This document shows, piece by piece, positions 46,601 through 59,089 of a stretch of DNA of 64,000 nucleotides. How positions within the stretch are numbered: the stretch's first letter is position 1; every line of letters starts with the position of its first letter. The DNA lies in contig CM033405.1 in the NCBI GenBank assembly GCA_019426215.1, positions 9,897,001 to 9,961,000 on the forward strand. Direction: 5' to 3'. Source of the DNA: Buddleja alternifolia. Its lineage: Eukaryota > Streptophyta > Magnoliopsida > Lamiales > Scrophulariaceae. The position numbers and the translations under genes are program-made. The notes under the pieces were generated by a model. That model saw nothing but the letters and a program-made list of their open reading frames with translations, was not told the DNA's origin and did no database searches.

Positions 46601-49600
46601 AGAGTCAGGAATGGAAGAGATTATATATATCTAATGAAGGGAACTTTTTTTGTGCATATCTATTGGACTACCAGTTTTTAAATAGGATGTAGAGTATATT
46701 CAGAAGAATAAGAACATTGAAGTGTGATGTCTATGCTATTGAATGCTAATACAACATTATTTATGCAACAAAAGAACTATTTGATAATGATTGATAATGT
46801 GGTGAGGAAGTTCAATTCTAAAGGTTATCTACCCTAAAACCATGCGCAATGAGTGGGAATGCTGACCAACCACAAAACAACTTTTCGGTAAACCTTACTC
46901 AAAGTTCATTTAGCGCTTCAAATTTGGCCACTCCTAGCTTTCAAATTGTCCCTGCTACTATCCTGCATTGCTTGGCACAAGAAGGCTTGTCTGCCTTATA
47001 ATCCAGGACTCGTTCTCATGCACTATAAACAAGATAAGTAAATAAATAATATTGGAGATAAATCATGCAGGTTCCCGTACCATAGAATACCATGTTACCT
47101 TTTATCCTAAAACAGATCCCTTATTCTGTCTGAACATAATAAAAGATACCCGGGAAGGATTGCTCGAATGAAAGCCGATGCTATAATCTGTTTTCTTCCA
47201 ATATGTCAATGGCTTAATTCATTGTTCACAATTCTATTCACTACTTGAACTTATCTTTTTCTGTGTCTTTGTATTGCATATTCTGCGTGTACGAGCTTGT
47301 TTTTTATTGTTGGGTTCATCATCATTGCTGCCATCACCACTTCCGCTTAGTTTCTCGATTCTTTTGTAGGTCAATAGAATCAGGGAATTGCCGCAGAATA
47401 AAAATATAGTGGCAACACACACTGATTGTCCTGAAGTAAGTGATTGTTTCAAGGTTTATCTTCCCCTTTCATATGTGTGAATTTCCGTTAATTTGAAATA
47501 ATTACATTAACGTCAATTTGATCGTTGTCATATTAGGTTCTGATTTGGGATGTTGAGGCCCAACCTAATCGACATGCTGTTCTTGGAGCTGCAAATTCTC
47601 GTCCAGATTTGGTGCATTTTCATTTTATCGGTTTTCACTCAATTTGATTGTGTTATCCTCTTTTTATCAATCTCTTGTGTGTTGTGTAGATTATTTCATT
47701 TTTCCAAATTGATTCTTCATTTTGCTTTTGTAACTTCACCCGTGACGAAGTATCTATTGAAAGCTTGGATTGGGTTATGCTTGTGAAAAAGCAAGACGCA
47801 ATAATATAATTGAAGCGGAGCTCTCCATATAACTACAGTTAATCTGGATCTTATATTCTGTGGAAAGAAATTGCCTATAAAATCGAGAATGAAAACCATC
47901 TAAACAGAACAAAGGATGATTCTCTAAAAGCTTTTGTGTCCTATTATTCCTATATTTGGCTCATATTCCTTGTTGATGGAAGTGGATATGAATCTCTAAC
48001 TGTTCGTGCAAAATTTAACTGGGCTTATGAGCTATCAACTTTCTTTAGCTTATTGATGAGATGTTCCTCTTCCCCACAATTTTCGGAATATTGAATTGGG
48101 GTTTACAGAGTTGTATTATGTTGGCATTTGTTGGTTCTGTCACTTGGAGGTTTGAGATATTATTATGATTCTAATTATGTAAACCAATGCCTGTCAGCTC
48201 ATTTACCTTCAGTTAGGGTCGTCTGCGCAGGCTTAATATATTAATGCCTTTTGCAGTCTTAATATATTAATGCCTTTTGCAGTCTTTCATTTTGGGATAC
48301 TAGAAGTTGGTCTTTGGAAGATTTATTACATTACATAAAACTAGTTAAAATGAAATGTCATAGTTCTTCCAGGCTTGGTGTTTTTAGTAGGTTCACTGTG
48401 GTCTGAGTTTATTCACAACCAAGAAATGGCTATAACACACTATTTTTGAGAAATTGCATGTACATAGTTGACCTCTGGAGTCCAGACCCGGTGGAGAAAA
48501 CATACGAGGATTTCCTTGGTGGTATTTAGGGGTCCACACGAGCTGAGCTTGACAAAATTGCTCGGCTTGAGCTCGAGTAGTAGATTTCAAGAGCTCAGAC
48601 TTGACAATGCATCGAGCTTAAGACGAGCCCAAGCTCGAGCTAAAGAAAACCACAATATATATGTATTAATAAGTATGTATATATATATGTATCTATATTA
48701 TATGACATATTTATGTATTATTAAATATGTATTGATAAAAATAATTTCTAAAGATATTTTTTATATTTAATGGAGTTTACGAGTTTTTTAACATGGATAA
48801 TTAGGCTCGACTTTTGGGGCGTTAAAGAGCTTGAGGTCGAGAAACTTTACTCGAGCTCGAAAAGTATTCGTCCCGAGTTCAGCTCCAGTCATGCTGGCTC
48901 ATGAGGCTTGAGGTTCGGCTCGGCTTGGTGTGCAGCCCTAGTGGTATTCATGCAGGCCTGTTCGACACCTGCTTGAGTTGCCAACTTAGCATTTGATTTC
49001 ACAACAAATCAAGTTATAACATTGTCTTTGATGGCTATCCGTCAGTGATGTTTCCAAGAAATGACTTTATTTAGTATCATAGTTGTCGTTATCTTTTGAC
49101 TTTTACTATTTTATTGCTGGTTTCGCTACTGGGATCATACTGATTGCTTATTGTGCTTCATTTCTAATGATCTTAATGAGAGCTGCTCATGTAACTAAAG
49201 TCCTAGGTACACAACTCAAAGTTTAGTTGTCTGGATTCGTTATTAATAATAGAAGGCAAACTATAATTTAAAAGTTAAGTTTCACGTCCAAAGTGCAGTG
49301 CAGCTATAGTACATTGTCATTGCCATTAAAATGTGTGGCCCTTGTTTCACTCCACTTGTTCCTTTTATCACTTTCCTTGTCTAAGGTATTTTGTTTCTTC
49401 TCGTTTTTGCTTGTTTCTGAGTTTAAGTAGGTCTTTGTGCAGGTTTTACCTCACAGACTTACAGTCTCCTTCTTCTGTGACCAACCTAACCTCTGTCTGT
49501 TTTGAGTGGAAGGGGAGGGACCTAGAATAGCAAATCTATAACTGTTTTATTCTGATTAATGGAAGGGAATGAAATGCTTTTGCTGCAATAGTTTCGCCCC

Positions 49601-49842
49601 TTTTACGCTCTCAATTCTCTTAAATATGTTCCTTTCCCCTAAAAAACTGTGCATTTTATGATCTTGAGAGCATAAAAAAATGCTTTTGTTTACCAGGTTT
49701 TATCTGGACACAAAGATAATGCAGAATTTGCTCTTGCAATGTGCCCAGCTGAACCCTTTGTGCTTTCTGGAGGTTTGAATTTGTTGTGTTTCATTTGATC
49801 ACCTCTGTAGTCAAAATTTCTGTTCTCTCTCTCTCTCTGTCA

Positions 49843-49873
<31 letters not shown>

Positions 49874-52800
49874 GACACACTCTCTTTTCTTTTTCTCATG
49901 GCCTTGTTGGCGTTTTGCCTTGTAAAGCTTATGATAATGTGTTTCCTTACAGGGAAGGATAAATTTGTGGTGTTGTGGAGTATTCAGGATCATGTTTCTA
50001 CACTGGCCACAGATGCAACTCAATCTGCAGAATCTGCCAGTTCAATTGTGAAAGCTGCTGATAATTCTACTGTTGGTCCACGTGGAATTTTTGAAGGGCA
50101 CAGTGATACTGTCGAGGATGTGCAATTCTGCCCATTAAGGTAACTTGTATTTTGATCTACTTGATATTATCACTGCTGTAGTTAAGTTCTTTTTTATATA
50201 ACTAATATAAGTATCTGCTTATCAAAGTCATGTGTGTCATCTTTTCTCTTTTATAATGGGAAACTTCTTTGTTTCTTATTCGTCAACCGATTTTTAATTT
50301 TTTTTTTTTTTGAGATTCTGTCTCCTAGTTGCATGTTTGTTTCACTGAACTTCATATTTTCCCTAATATGTATATTCTAATTGTTCTGATGCTTTCCTGG
50401 GAGTCTGACAATTTTTGTGGTGTGCAGCTCACAGCAATTTTGTAGTGTCGGAGATGATTCTTGTTTGATACTATGGGACGCAAGGATAGGAAGCAATCCG
50501 GTTGTAAAGGTTGGATGACATTTACTTGATTAGTTTACCTGTGTATTTTTCGATTTCCTTCTTGATAGTAGAAGCTAATAATCTTGAGTATAGACTGGTT
50601 GTGAGTCAGAATTGAGGATCTAGAATCAGGCTGTGTTTCATTCTCAACCAAAGGCTTTAATTAATCTGAACCACAAACCAAATAGGGTGTCCTGAGCATA
50701 GCTAATTGACGTCAATTTCCATAGAAAACTAGTTTTCTGGATAACTTGATATCTAGATTTGGATTGTATTGATCTATTTTGGCTGCTTCTGATACTGCAT
50801 TATATACTGTCTGTATCTATGCATCGCGTTTGATGTTTGTTTATGTTACATATTAGAAACATATGCCCTTCCCTTGGATGTTTCCCATATTTGCACTGGA
50901 AATTCATATCAGTCTACCCCTGGCATATTTTTCATTTCTTTTTTCCTATCGAACAAGTCATTATATGTTACTGTCTAATTACAAAACTTCAACTCTATGT
51001 TTTTCTGTCAACGTTGTGGGTTGTGACCTGCTTGCTAGTAAATCTGTATGTGTTAACAATTCATTGTAAACTTCCTAAATGTTGTTTTCTTTCCTGGTTT
51101 TAGTGCTAAAACTTCTGAATTTATACCATTATACCTCATCCTTTGAACTTTTCTGCATATGTGAGCGCTTTCCTCTTATCTTGATATGTTAATGTGATAT
51201 GATAACTATGCTGGATAACGAATATATGCTTTGGAACTTTATATTTTACAATAGTTTTTCTTATATTTTTGATGCATGGGTTGTGTTATTTGATTTTTGT
51301 TGCCATGTAAAGTACTTTCTACAAGTGGTTTAGTTGCTTCGGCTTGAATATTAGGTTGAGAAGGCCCACAATGCTGATCTTCATTGCGTAGATTGGAATT
51401 CTCATGATGAAAACTATATTTTAACTGGGTATGTATAGGTTCTAATCCCCTTATGGTGATTGTTAAAAGTTCATGTAATGCTTAATCTTATGTATTTTAC
51501 TCTGTTGCTTCTACAATTTCGCTATTTCAGGTCTGCAGATCATGCAGTTTGCATGTTTGATCGCCGCAATCTAACATCCAATGGCGTTGGATCACCTGTC
51601 CATAAATTTGAAGGACATAGTGCTGCTGTTCTTTGTGTCCAGGTATTGCATTTGCACTAGTCTTGTTGTCTTGTATCCTTCTTTGCACTCCGTATTTAGG
51701 GTGAGTTTGGCCCAGCTTTTGCATAATTGATTATGACAGAATCGATTAGGGCAAAAGCTAGAATTTCCAGCATTTGCTAGAACGTGATTTTGTAATTCAA
51801 AAATGTCCAAACGGATTATAGAAAAGGGGGCCAAACAGTCATTAATAATAACATTTGAACTCCAAATGCATATTTTAGTGTTTCAACCGCTGGACCAAAC
51901 GCACCCTTAGCATGTTTCTATTATATGTTCTAACTCTATTATACTGCTTTCAGTGGTCACCTGACAAACGTTCTGTCTTTGGGAGCTCAGCTGAAGATGG
52001 TTTGTTGAACATCTGGGACTATGAAAAGGTGGGAAGCTTTTATGGAAAGTAAATTGTTTGTCATGATGTAAATGGATTAATTAGCCTCTGAAGTGCCAAT
52101 AGCACAATAACTTCCTGCATAACCTAAACCATAAGAATGTTTCTTGATTTTATTTCAATCGATGATAAACATGTAAACGCTCTACTTTATCTTACTGCAG
52201 GTTGGTCAGAAAGAAGAAACTGGTTCGAAATCTCCTAATACTCCAGCAGGGTTGTTTTTCCAGCATGCTGGGCACAGGTTAGATATTTCCTCATACCTCC
52301 TAGAAAATCAAACTTAGCCATTCCAAATTATGGCATTTTTTGTGATTGTTGTGGAATTCAAACTTTGTATTTATTTTGTTTGTTTAATTTGGTATCTGTG
52401 GCATGATTATCAATGTATCATGTAGGATTTTTCTTTGTATTTTCTCCAGTTCTAGCCTACTTTTCTTCTCGATGTATTTTGGATGCATGGGAAGAGATTA
52501 TTTATATGCTTGTCTAAGTTCAATTCAAGTTGTTTAGAAGTTAGGTATCTGAACATGCATACCTTTTGCGCATATTTTCCCCACCATTTTTTCTTATAAT
52601 ATATGTAAAAGACAAATCTGAATGCTGATCATCTTTGAACAGCTTGTGAATGAATGCTTAATTAAAATTTTGCTTACGGTCATTTTGGCCACAGGGATAA
52701 GGTTGTCGACTTTCACTGGAATGCAAATGATCCATGGACAATTGTTAGTGTATCCGATGATGGAGAATTTTCTGGTGGGGGCGGTACCTTGCAGGTATTA

Positions 52801-53518
52801 TTAGGATATTTTCCAATTATAATATATTTCACCTGCCGGACTTCAGATTCTTTGATGATCTTGGAAGGGACCTACTATATATGGACAAATTTGATTGTAC
52901 CAGGACTTGGAATCTCTATGAGGGCATTGTTTGTCTACGTTGTCAAATACCATTTTCTGTTTTCTGGATTACAATATTCTAAAAATTCATACTACAAACT
53001 ATTTTGACCCAAAAACACTATTTTCATCTTCACTTTTTCATCCCCTATATAACTATCAATCATAGCATCCACCATTTCATTCTCTTATCAATAATTACTT
53101 ATTGAAACTATTTTTTCTTTTCTCTTTCGTACTTTACTATTATTTTAATCACATAATCATGACCAAAATAGTTGACTCAAATCATTTTATACATCTTGCA
53201 TTAATCAATCATTATTTATTTGACATATTTTACAACTTCCAACCGTTTTCTAAAATATTTACAAACACACTACACGATTATTTTTCACACAAATACTCAT
53301 AATAAACACGCCCCGAAAATTTTTCAGATTGTTGACTTGAAAACATAAACAAACAAAGCCAAGCGTTCCACTTGGTTCCGTATCTGACATGAGATGGTTG
53401 GTGTTATGTTTTGCAGCTGTGGCGTATGAGTGATCTGTTATACAGGCCCAAGGAGGAAGTTTTGGCTGAGCTTCAAAAGTTTAAAGACCATGTGATTGAG
53501 TGCTCCAAGACATCTTGA
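42898..53518 (+). CDS. FVE: MSI4/FVE-type WD40 histone-binding protein, 495 aa
   Basis: Fifteen exons join in frame: 42898-43145, 44252-44315, 45280-45366, 45462-45524, 47370-47435, 47537-47611, 49697-49772, 49953-50139, 50428-50509, 51355-51428, 51531-51642, 51954-52028, 52201-52277, 52695-52794, 53417-53518 (stop TGA). It matches Arabidopsis MSI4/FVE, about 507 aa, along its whole length. Features: an AT-hook-like RKRGRPKGS (residues 14-22), the N-terminal histone-binding helix (HWKQLVPVLYDWLASHNL, about 58-75), then WD40 repeats (VLIWDVE, VVLWSIQ, LILWDAR, MFDRR, NIWDYEK, LQLWRMS). FVE acts in nuclear histone deacetylase and related chromatin complexes, represses FLC-type floral repressors and affects cold responses. 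The start at 42898 has a good context (AGAAATGG); an in-frame ATG at 42751 would add 49 residues not typical of the family. Several introns hold MITEs. No break is seen. Confidence 0.97.
43402..43892. mobile_element. Inverted-repeat element in FVE intron 1
   Basis: The left end CCATAGTTGTCAATG and the inverted right end CCATAGTTGTTAATG are followed on both sides by GCGC-rich words (GGCGCGCC, TGCGCCATGG). The middle is AT-rich with a long TA run (43649-43679). No clear target duplication was found, so the superfamily is uncertain; this terminal word is common among plant MITE-like repeats. The terminal repeats are convincing. Confidence 0.65.
45525..47369. other. FVE intron 4, long, nothing recognised
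   Basis: AT-rich intron sequence of 1.8 kb between exons 4 and 5. Short frames on either strand are not supported. A TA microsatellite lies at about 46245-46260. No element with clear ends was found. Confidence 0.5.
48527..48940. mobile_element. hAT-type MITE in FVE intron 6, 414 bp
   Basis: The left end is TAGGGGTCCACACGAGC and the inverted right end TAGGGCTGCACACCAAGC, with a perfect 8-bp duplication GTGGTATT (48519-48526 and 48941-48948). Subterminal regions are rich in GAGCTCGAG and GGCTCG words. There is no coding capacity. The size of the duplication and the TAGGG start fit hAT. Confidence 0.9.
51699..51906. mobile_element. Tourist/Harbinger-type MITE in FVE intron 11, 208 bp
   Basis: The left end is GGGTGAGTTTGGCCCAGC and the inverted right end GGGTGCGTTTGGTCCAGC, flanked by the 3-bp duplication TTA (51696-51698 and 51907-51909). 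This is the classic PIF/Harbinger MITE signature. It lies 44 bp before the splice acceptor of exon 12 without disturbing it. Confidence 0.9.
52923..53360. mobile_element. Probable MITE in FVE intron 14
   Basis: GGCATTGTTTGTCTACGTT near 52923 is inverted at the right as GGCTTTGTTTGTTTATGTT (ending about 53360). The interior is AT-rich and non-coding. The target duplication is unclear, so borders may be off by a few bases. Confidence 0.55.
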
Positions 53519-56180
53519 CAAAATGATGGTAGTAGAAAACTGTGTATTTCTTTAGTGTACTTTTGGTTAGACAAGTTAGATTTAGATGAATCTGAAGCAC
53601 ATTTGTTGCTTGGTTATGCTTAACTTTAGATGTTGAAAGTCTGCATTGAATTTGATTCAGCTGCTTATCGAACAATTTATGCTTTGCTGCATTTGACTAA
53701 TTCTGCATGCCTAATACTGTGCTTGCAAATTACATTCCATTGAAATGACATGCATGGATTAGTGTTTGTCTTTGGTTCCTGAGACTGAAGCTATAAATCT
53801 GAACTTTCTTTTTTTCCTTTTAATTTTTTTAGATTGGTCGCTCAAGATCTTTAGTCTCTACCCGGACCCGATGAAAAAATGGGATCACTTCTTATGGACT
53901 TGATCGCCTTATTCTAGCCGATCTTAGTATTGGGGTTTTTTTTATGGATTGCTGTTTGTTCTGATTTCTTTTGTTTTCTGCTAAACAAATTTGAAGTTCT
54001 TGACTTGACACGACGTGATAATTGTGCAGAAAAGAGCACTCTAAATGATGCTCTACCAGCCAGGACATTTTTAAGTGTCTTATTCTGAAAATATGAAAAT
54101 TTTGTGCCTCATAAAGGACTCTAGATGATGCTATCTGTTAGGAGATTCAAATGCCTTTTTGTGAATTCCATCTTCGGCTTGACCATTCAATCTAATAGAC
54201 TTTTAGATACGAGTATCTCAAAGCTACTAATGGAGATGGAATGATCATTTAAAGAATGGAATTTCTATTAAACTGGTGTTTTGGTCTTCGTTCAGAAAAA
54301 TGAGACTCATTTTTCTCTACTCCGAGAAAGAAAAAAACATGAGAGAGGCGATATACAGTGACAGCAGTTTTTCTTAGCAGCAATCTTCGTTAGGTGAGGT
54401 AATAGGAGTGTCCCATTATTGAATGTCTGCAGATGTTTGTGTACTCCATTGGTCCTGTAAAGACATCTCATTCGAGTTTTAAAGATATCTTGTTTGAGTT
54501 TTCGTTAGATACAAATGCTCTAATTGAATGATATGCTCGAGTTTTTGTAAGAAACAAATGCCTAATCGGATGATATGCTCTTTTTTGAGAATTATTTTTC
54601 CTAAAAAAATCGCGGAAAAACTTGTTTGGGGATAAGATATGTGGTACTATAAGTGTTTTTTAATGGTTCTTGGTTTTTATTATTATTATTTTTAGAAAAA
54701 ACAAGTAATAATTATGGTTGATGTAATATTTTTTTTGTGAGAAATTTGTTTGGGGGAATTTAGATATCATTTTTTATAAACATTTTAGTGAAACTTATGG
54801 ATTTTGATATAAAAAATGTAAAAATGAATTTTATTTTGCACGTTGCATTACTTTAAATTAGAATATGTGATAATTTAATTCCTGATGTTGAGAGATAGCT
54901 GTATGGGTTCTTTTAATCGTTTAGTGAACTGTCAAATGAACATTTCAGAACTACTTTTACCTTTTTCTTGGAAGAAGTTTTTTGAAAATTATGTAATTTT
55001 TTCAAATTTGGCAAAGAATAAATAGAACTTGAGATTATTTTCTTTATGAATAGTCTTAATAGGCGTGCCATCCAAATGCATTTTTCAAAAAACGTTCTCT
55101 AAAAAATATTTTTTCTAGAATGAGCATGTCATCCGATTAGGGCCAAAATAGTCAAGGTTGTTACTCTTACTTCCAAAATCACCTTTATTATTAAAAGTAT
55201 TTAATAAAGACAGTTCAATATTATGATAAATGAACTCCACTTTTATTTGAATTTATTATATGGACAAAAATGCCCTTCAACATATTTTAGGTAATCCTTA
55301 TCATTTTATTTAACAAACTAGATTTATAACACTACAATGATTTTCTAGTTGAAGTATAAAAATAACTGTTCAATAATTTGATAATTCATAATTTTAAAAT
55401 TTAAACTGATGGATAACTAGCACAAATAAGAAAACTAAAGAAGATATATAGATATAACAAAATTTTCATTTACTTATTTGAATAAAAAAATAGAATAAAT
55501 GTTATTTATATTGAGTAAAGATTGATAATTATACATGTTCAGTTAATTTTTAAAAAATAGCTATTATTCTTGGTGTTGAAATTGAGGTCACTAATGCTTT
55601 TAAAATGTATTATCACTTGACACTTATTTTTATCTTTTTACTTATATTTAAGCTTGCATAATTACCAATATTCACTATAGATCAAATGAGAAGCACATTA
55701 TCTTAGCATGGAATTAGAGTCATATTTTGTTAATATAAAAAGTAGGTGTTCTTATGTTGATGAAGTCATTATGTGTGGAAAATAATATATTAGTATAAAG
55801 AAGAAAATAGAGGAAAAATTTACTTGAGAACAGAAGCAATTATGTTTGATATGATTTCTTGCAAAAGTTTTGTTCCAAATTTGAATGTCCGCAGTCATAT
55901 GCACAAAGGTACGCGGGAGGCTTTGCGGCCGAGTGCGATGCTCCTAGGGTTGCCCAAAAACCCTAAATTTTGTGAGCCGTCATCTACTCGCTGCTAGCAT
56001 TCGACGAATCCTTCATGTTCGGCAACTCATGATTTCATGATTGGTAATATTTGCATAGGACATAATTCATTCAAACGAGCAGTTGATCCAGAACCGATAG
56101 CTGCATCCAAATGTACCAATCTACACTACGTCCAGCTGCAAATCATTCACGGACAGATTTTTCGTCCAAAATGGGATTAT
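53519..56180. other. FVE 3' region and AT-rich spacer
   Basis: The FVE 3' UTR lies in the first few hundred bases; poly(A) signals were not assigned. Near 54450-54590 a block containing GATATGCTC and TTTGAGTTTT or CGAGTTTTTGT words recurs in imperfect tandem. Beyond 54600 the sequence is AT-rich and no gene is recognised. Confidence 0.5.
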
Positions 56181-56329
56181 GTATAAACAAGTATGAAATG
56201 TTGGACCGTTACTCCAGTGGAATATTTCATAGGCAAGAAACCGTAGTTTGTTTTTGTTTAACAAATATGTGAATCTGATTTGGAAAGGCCTGATCGAGGT
56301 TAAGGCAACAAATAGTGGTTTTTATTTTT

Positions 56330-56760
56330 GAAATTTGAATCATCGATATGATGCGTGATGTCCTTAAAGGAGGACCATGGTTGTATGATGGTCAAGCTAT
56401 CTTTCTCAAACAATGGCGTGAAGGAATGACATTTTAAAGGAAGGTTCACAAAGACGTTCTTGTTTGGGTTAAATTCCTCGTCTCTTGGCTGAATATTGGA
56501 CATTGGAATGGTTGAGTACAGTTGCTTGTGTTGTGGGTAGGCCTCTCTATCCAGATGCCTTTACCTTATCCATGGAAATAATTGATTATGCTCGGGTATG
56601 TGTTAGTATGAATGTTAGTGCTGATTTTCAAAACCAAATCTTTATTTGTTACCTTCGGAAAATGGTTAATATAATGGCAACACGGATTTGCCTTCTGACC
56701 TCTGACTCTATAGATCTTCCATCGGCACCGCAATTGTTCACACTGGCTTAGTGCTTAACC
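56330..56760 (+). pseudogene. DUF4283 (LINE ORF1 / gag-like) relic
   Basis: Two frames together carry the DUF4283 pattern. Near 56350 the frame encodes VLKGGPWLYDGQAIFLKQW, and from 56485 another encodes EYWTLEWLSTVACVVGRPLY then DYARVCVSMNVSADF. In plants this domain is the nucleic-acid-binding first protein of LINEs and related elements. A stop and a frame change separate the pieces, and the zinc knuckle that normally follows is not seen. Confidence 0.72.
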
Positions 56761-57079
56761 ACTTGGCAACAAATCTTCCTCTGATGTTGCAAATATGCCT
56801 ATCTGATGGCACCACGATTTACCTATATTTTCTCATTAATGTTAAAACGGGATTACTCTTTTATAGTTGGTGGTCTAACAGATCCTATCCACCTCTGTCA
56901 TCTAGTCCAGCTTCACCACGACCTTAATTCATGTTACCTGCAACAAAACTGTCAAGCTTAATTGTTGGTTCATCTCCTACCATCGTTCCCATGATAAAAT
57001 CCGCGCTAACCAAAGCACTTCCCCATAGATCTAGATTTAGGAGTTCTTCAAAATCTACAACAATGGAACTGATACTAGT

Positions 57080-57680
57080 TGTTAGGAATGATAGCATAAG
57101 AGCACAAAAAAATAAAAAAGAAAAATAAAACTAATCCTAAAAGAATGAACATGAGGATTTAACGTGGTTCGGCAAATTGCCTACATCAACGAGTCAACCT
57201 AGACTACATCTTTATTTCTCTTGAGTCAATCAGAGTTAAACCGAAGTATTACAGACTGAGTTCTACTACTTATAATAGGGGAGAAGTCTAAACCCTAATA
57301 AATTAGGAAAACAATCCTGAGTAACTAAGGGAACAAAAGGAAACATTCCAATGCAAATCAGGAATCGAATCTGCCAAAAACCAAGCCAAAATCCTGCCAA
57401 ATTCATGCCTTCAGGACTTTAGCTCGCAACGCTGCGAGCCAACCTGCTCGTTGCAGTGTGAGTCTTGGGGCTTCTCATGCCTCGCGCATTAGGTGCCAAT
57501 TACTGGCACTGCAGTGCGAGTTTTCTTGCACCATGCCTCTGTTCTGCTGCCTCAACTTTCTTCGACCCTATTTCATGACCTCAGGTCTATCCCAACCCAG
57601 CCGAACTCCATCTTGGCTTCATTGTCTCGGCTCTCTATCCTCTATTTTGATCTGACTCCACAATATCCTATCACGAGGTA
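57080..57680. repeat. LTR-like fragment, class uncertain
   Basis: The stretch starts TGTTAGGAATG and contains GATTTAACGTGGTTCGGCAA, a word widely found in plant Copia and TRIM LTRs. Later it has GC-rich words (CTCGCAACGCTGCGAGCC). No matching second end or target duplication was found. Frames in it look spurious. Confidence 0.4.
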
Positions 57681-57959
57681 AAACGATCTTGAGAACTACT
57701 TTAGAAGTAGAAAGCCCGCTACTAAATGGTCTAAATCGTAAGGATTCATGAAATTGGGGTGTATGGTTGAAATTCATTTAGATCTTAAGCCCACTAAGAA
57801 AAAGGGGTTGATGAATTTTGAGAAAATAGTAGGACACTTATACAATTAAAGAACAAATTATATAAGGACCTTATTTGAATATATGCTGATTGTCTGCCTT
57901 GCTTTAATTCTTGTAGAGAGTTTTTTTCCATGTTGAATGCTTTTAAGACCCCTATTGAA

Positions 57960-58560
57960 ACAAAAAAAACTGACTGGTCCCAACTTTGAGGACATGCTTC
58001 GGAACCTGAAAATCATCCTCCAATCAGAAAGAGAAAATACATTTTCTTAGTGCCTGTCCAATTCGAACCTGATGAAAGTGTTGCGGATGACGATAGGTTC
58101 TAGTACAAAACTTGGAAAGAGGATGACATGCAAGTGAGATGTCTCATGTTGGCTTCCATGAGCACCGAGTTGCAAAAGCAACATTAGATGACCGAGAATG
58201 CACCGTCGATCCTTACCCATCTTCAAGAGCTTTATGGTACTCGAATAAGAAAGGAGAGATACATTGTATCTACAGAGCTTTTCAAAGCTTGGATGACTAA
58301 GGGCTCTAATGTGAGTTAGCACATGTTGAAGATGATCGGGCAAATTGAGAAATTTGATGGTTTAGATGTGGAACTCAAAGATAAGTTGACCATAAACTTA
58401 GTCTTGCAGTCACTCCCTAGGTCATATGACTAATTTGTTGTCAACTTCAATATGAACCAGCTGGAGGTTAGCTTCGTGAGCTGTTAAACATGTTGAAAAC
58501 TATTGAGACCACAATTTGAAAGAATAAACACGTGTTACTTTTTAACACTTCTTCTCGCCC
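57960..58560 (+). pseudogene. Copia gag relic
   Basis: CTGACTGGTCCCAACTTTGA encodes LTGPNFE, followed by MLRNLKIILQSE, matching gag of the Copia element at 16975 (LTGPNY, CLRNLRIIL). Further gag-like pieces follow on shifted frames, ending near SLGHMTN. No zinc knuckle or pol follows. It is riddled with stops, so it is an old fragment of a related family. Confidence 0.7.
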
Positions 58561-58689
58561 ACTAGCTTGGGTTCATAATATGAAAGAGAAGAAGAAAGAC
58601 AACACGATTAGCACAGTATCGAGTCTTGTGAATTTGACATGTTCCATGACTTTCACTCGATCAGAATACATAAGTGAGGCATTTATACT

Positions 58690-58880
58690 CATAGTATTTA
58701 TGACATAGAGGTTCGTAATGATACAACCATTTCATGCTCTATTGGGTTGTGATGTGGGTCCACGAGACTGGCTAGGTGATACTCACATTCTTCGGTATCC
58801 ACTCATTTGCCAATCGAGATGAACATAGAGAGTCGTGCTTTCAAGGATATAAGCAGGAAAAACTGTAAGTGTTATTCAAC
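58690..58880 (+). repeat. Fragment of a Copia LTR related to 1070-2780
   Basis: The block GTGACTGGCTAGGTG-like (here GAGACTGGCTAGGTGATA), CTCATTTGCCAA, GAACATAGAGAGTCGTGCT and the TAATTAATTA-rich tail correspond in order to 1935-2110 of the 5' LTR. It sits just after the gag relic of the same family, so most of that element was deleted. Confidence 0.6.
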
Positions 58881-59089
58881 GTCGTTTTGACAATTTGTCA
58901 TATGATAGACAAATTAAATACATGGGCATAGATTAATTTAGTTATAAATTAGATTAAATAAAATAAATTAATTTATAATAAGTAATTAATTAATTACTTA
59001 ATGTCTAATCAATTAGATTAATTAATCAGTTTGTAATTAAATTAATTATATATACATAAATTGAATTAATTATATAGTGTAATTGAAAG

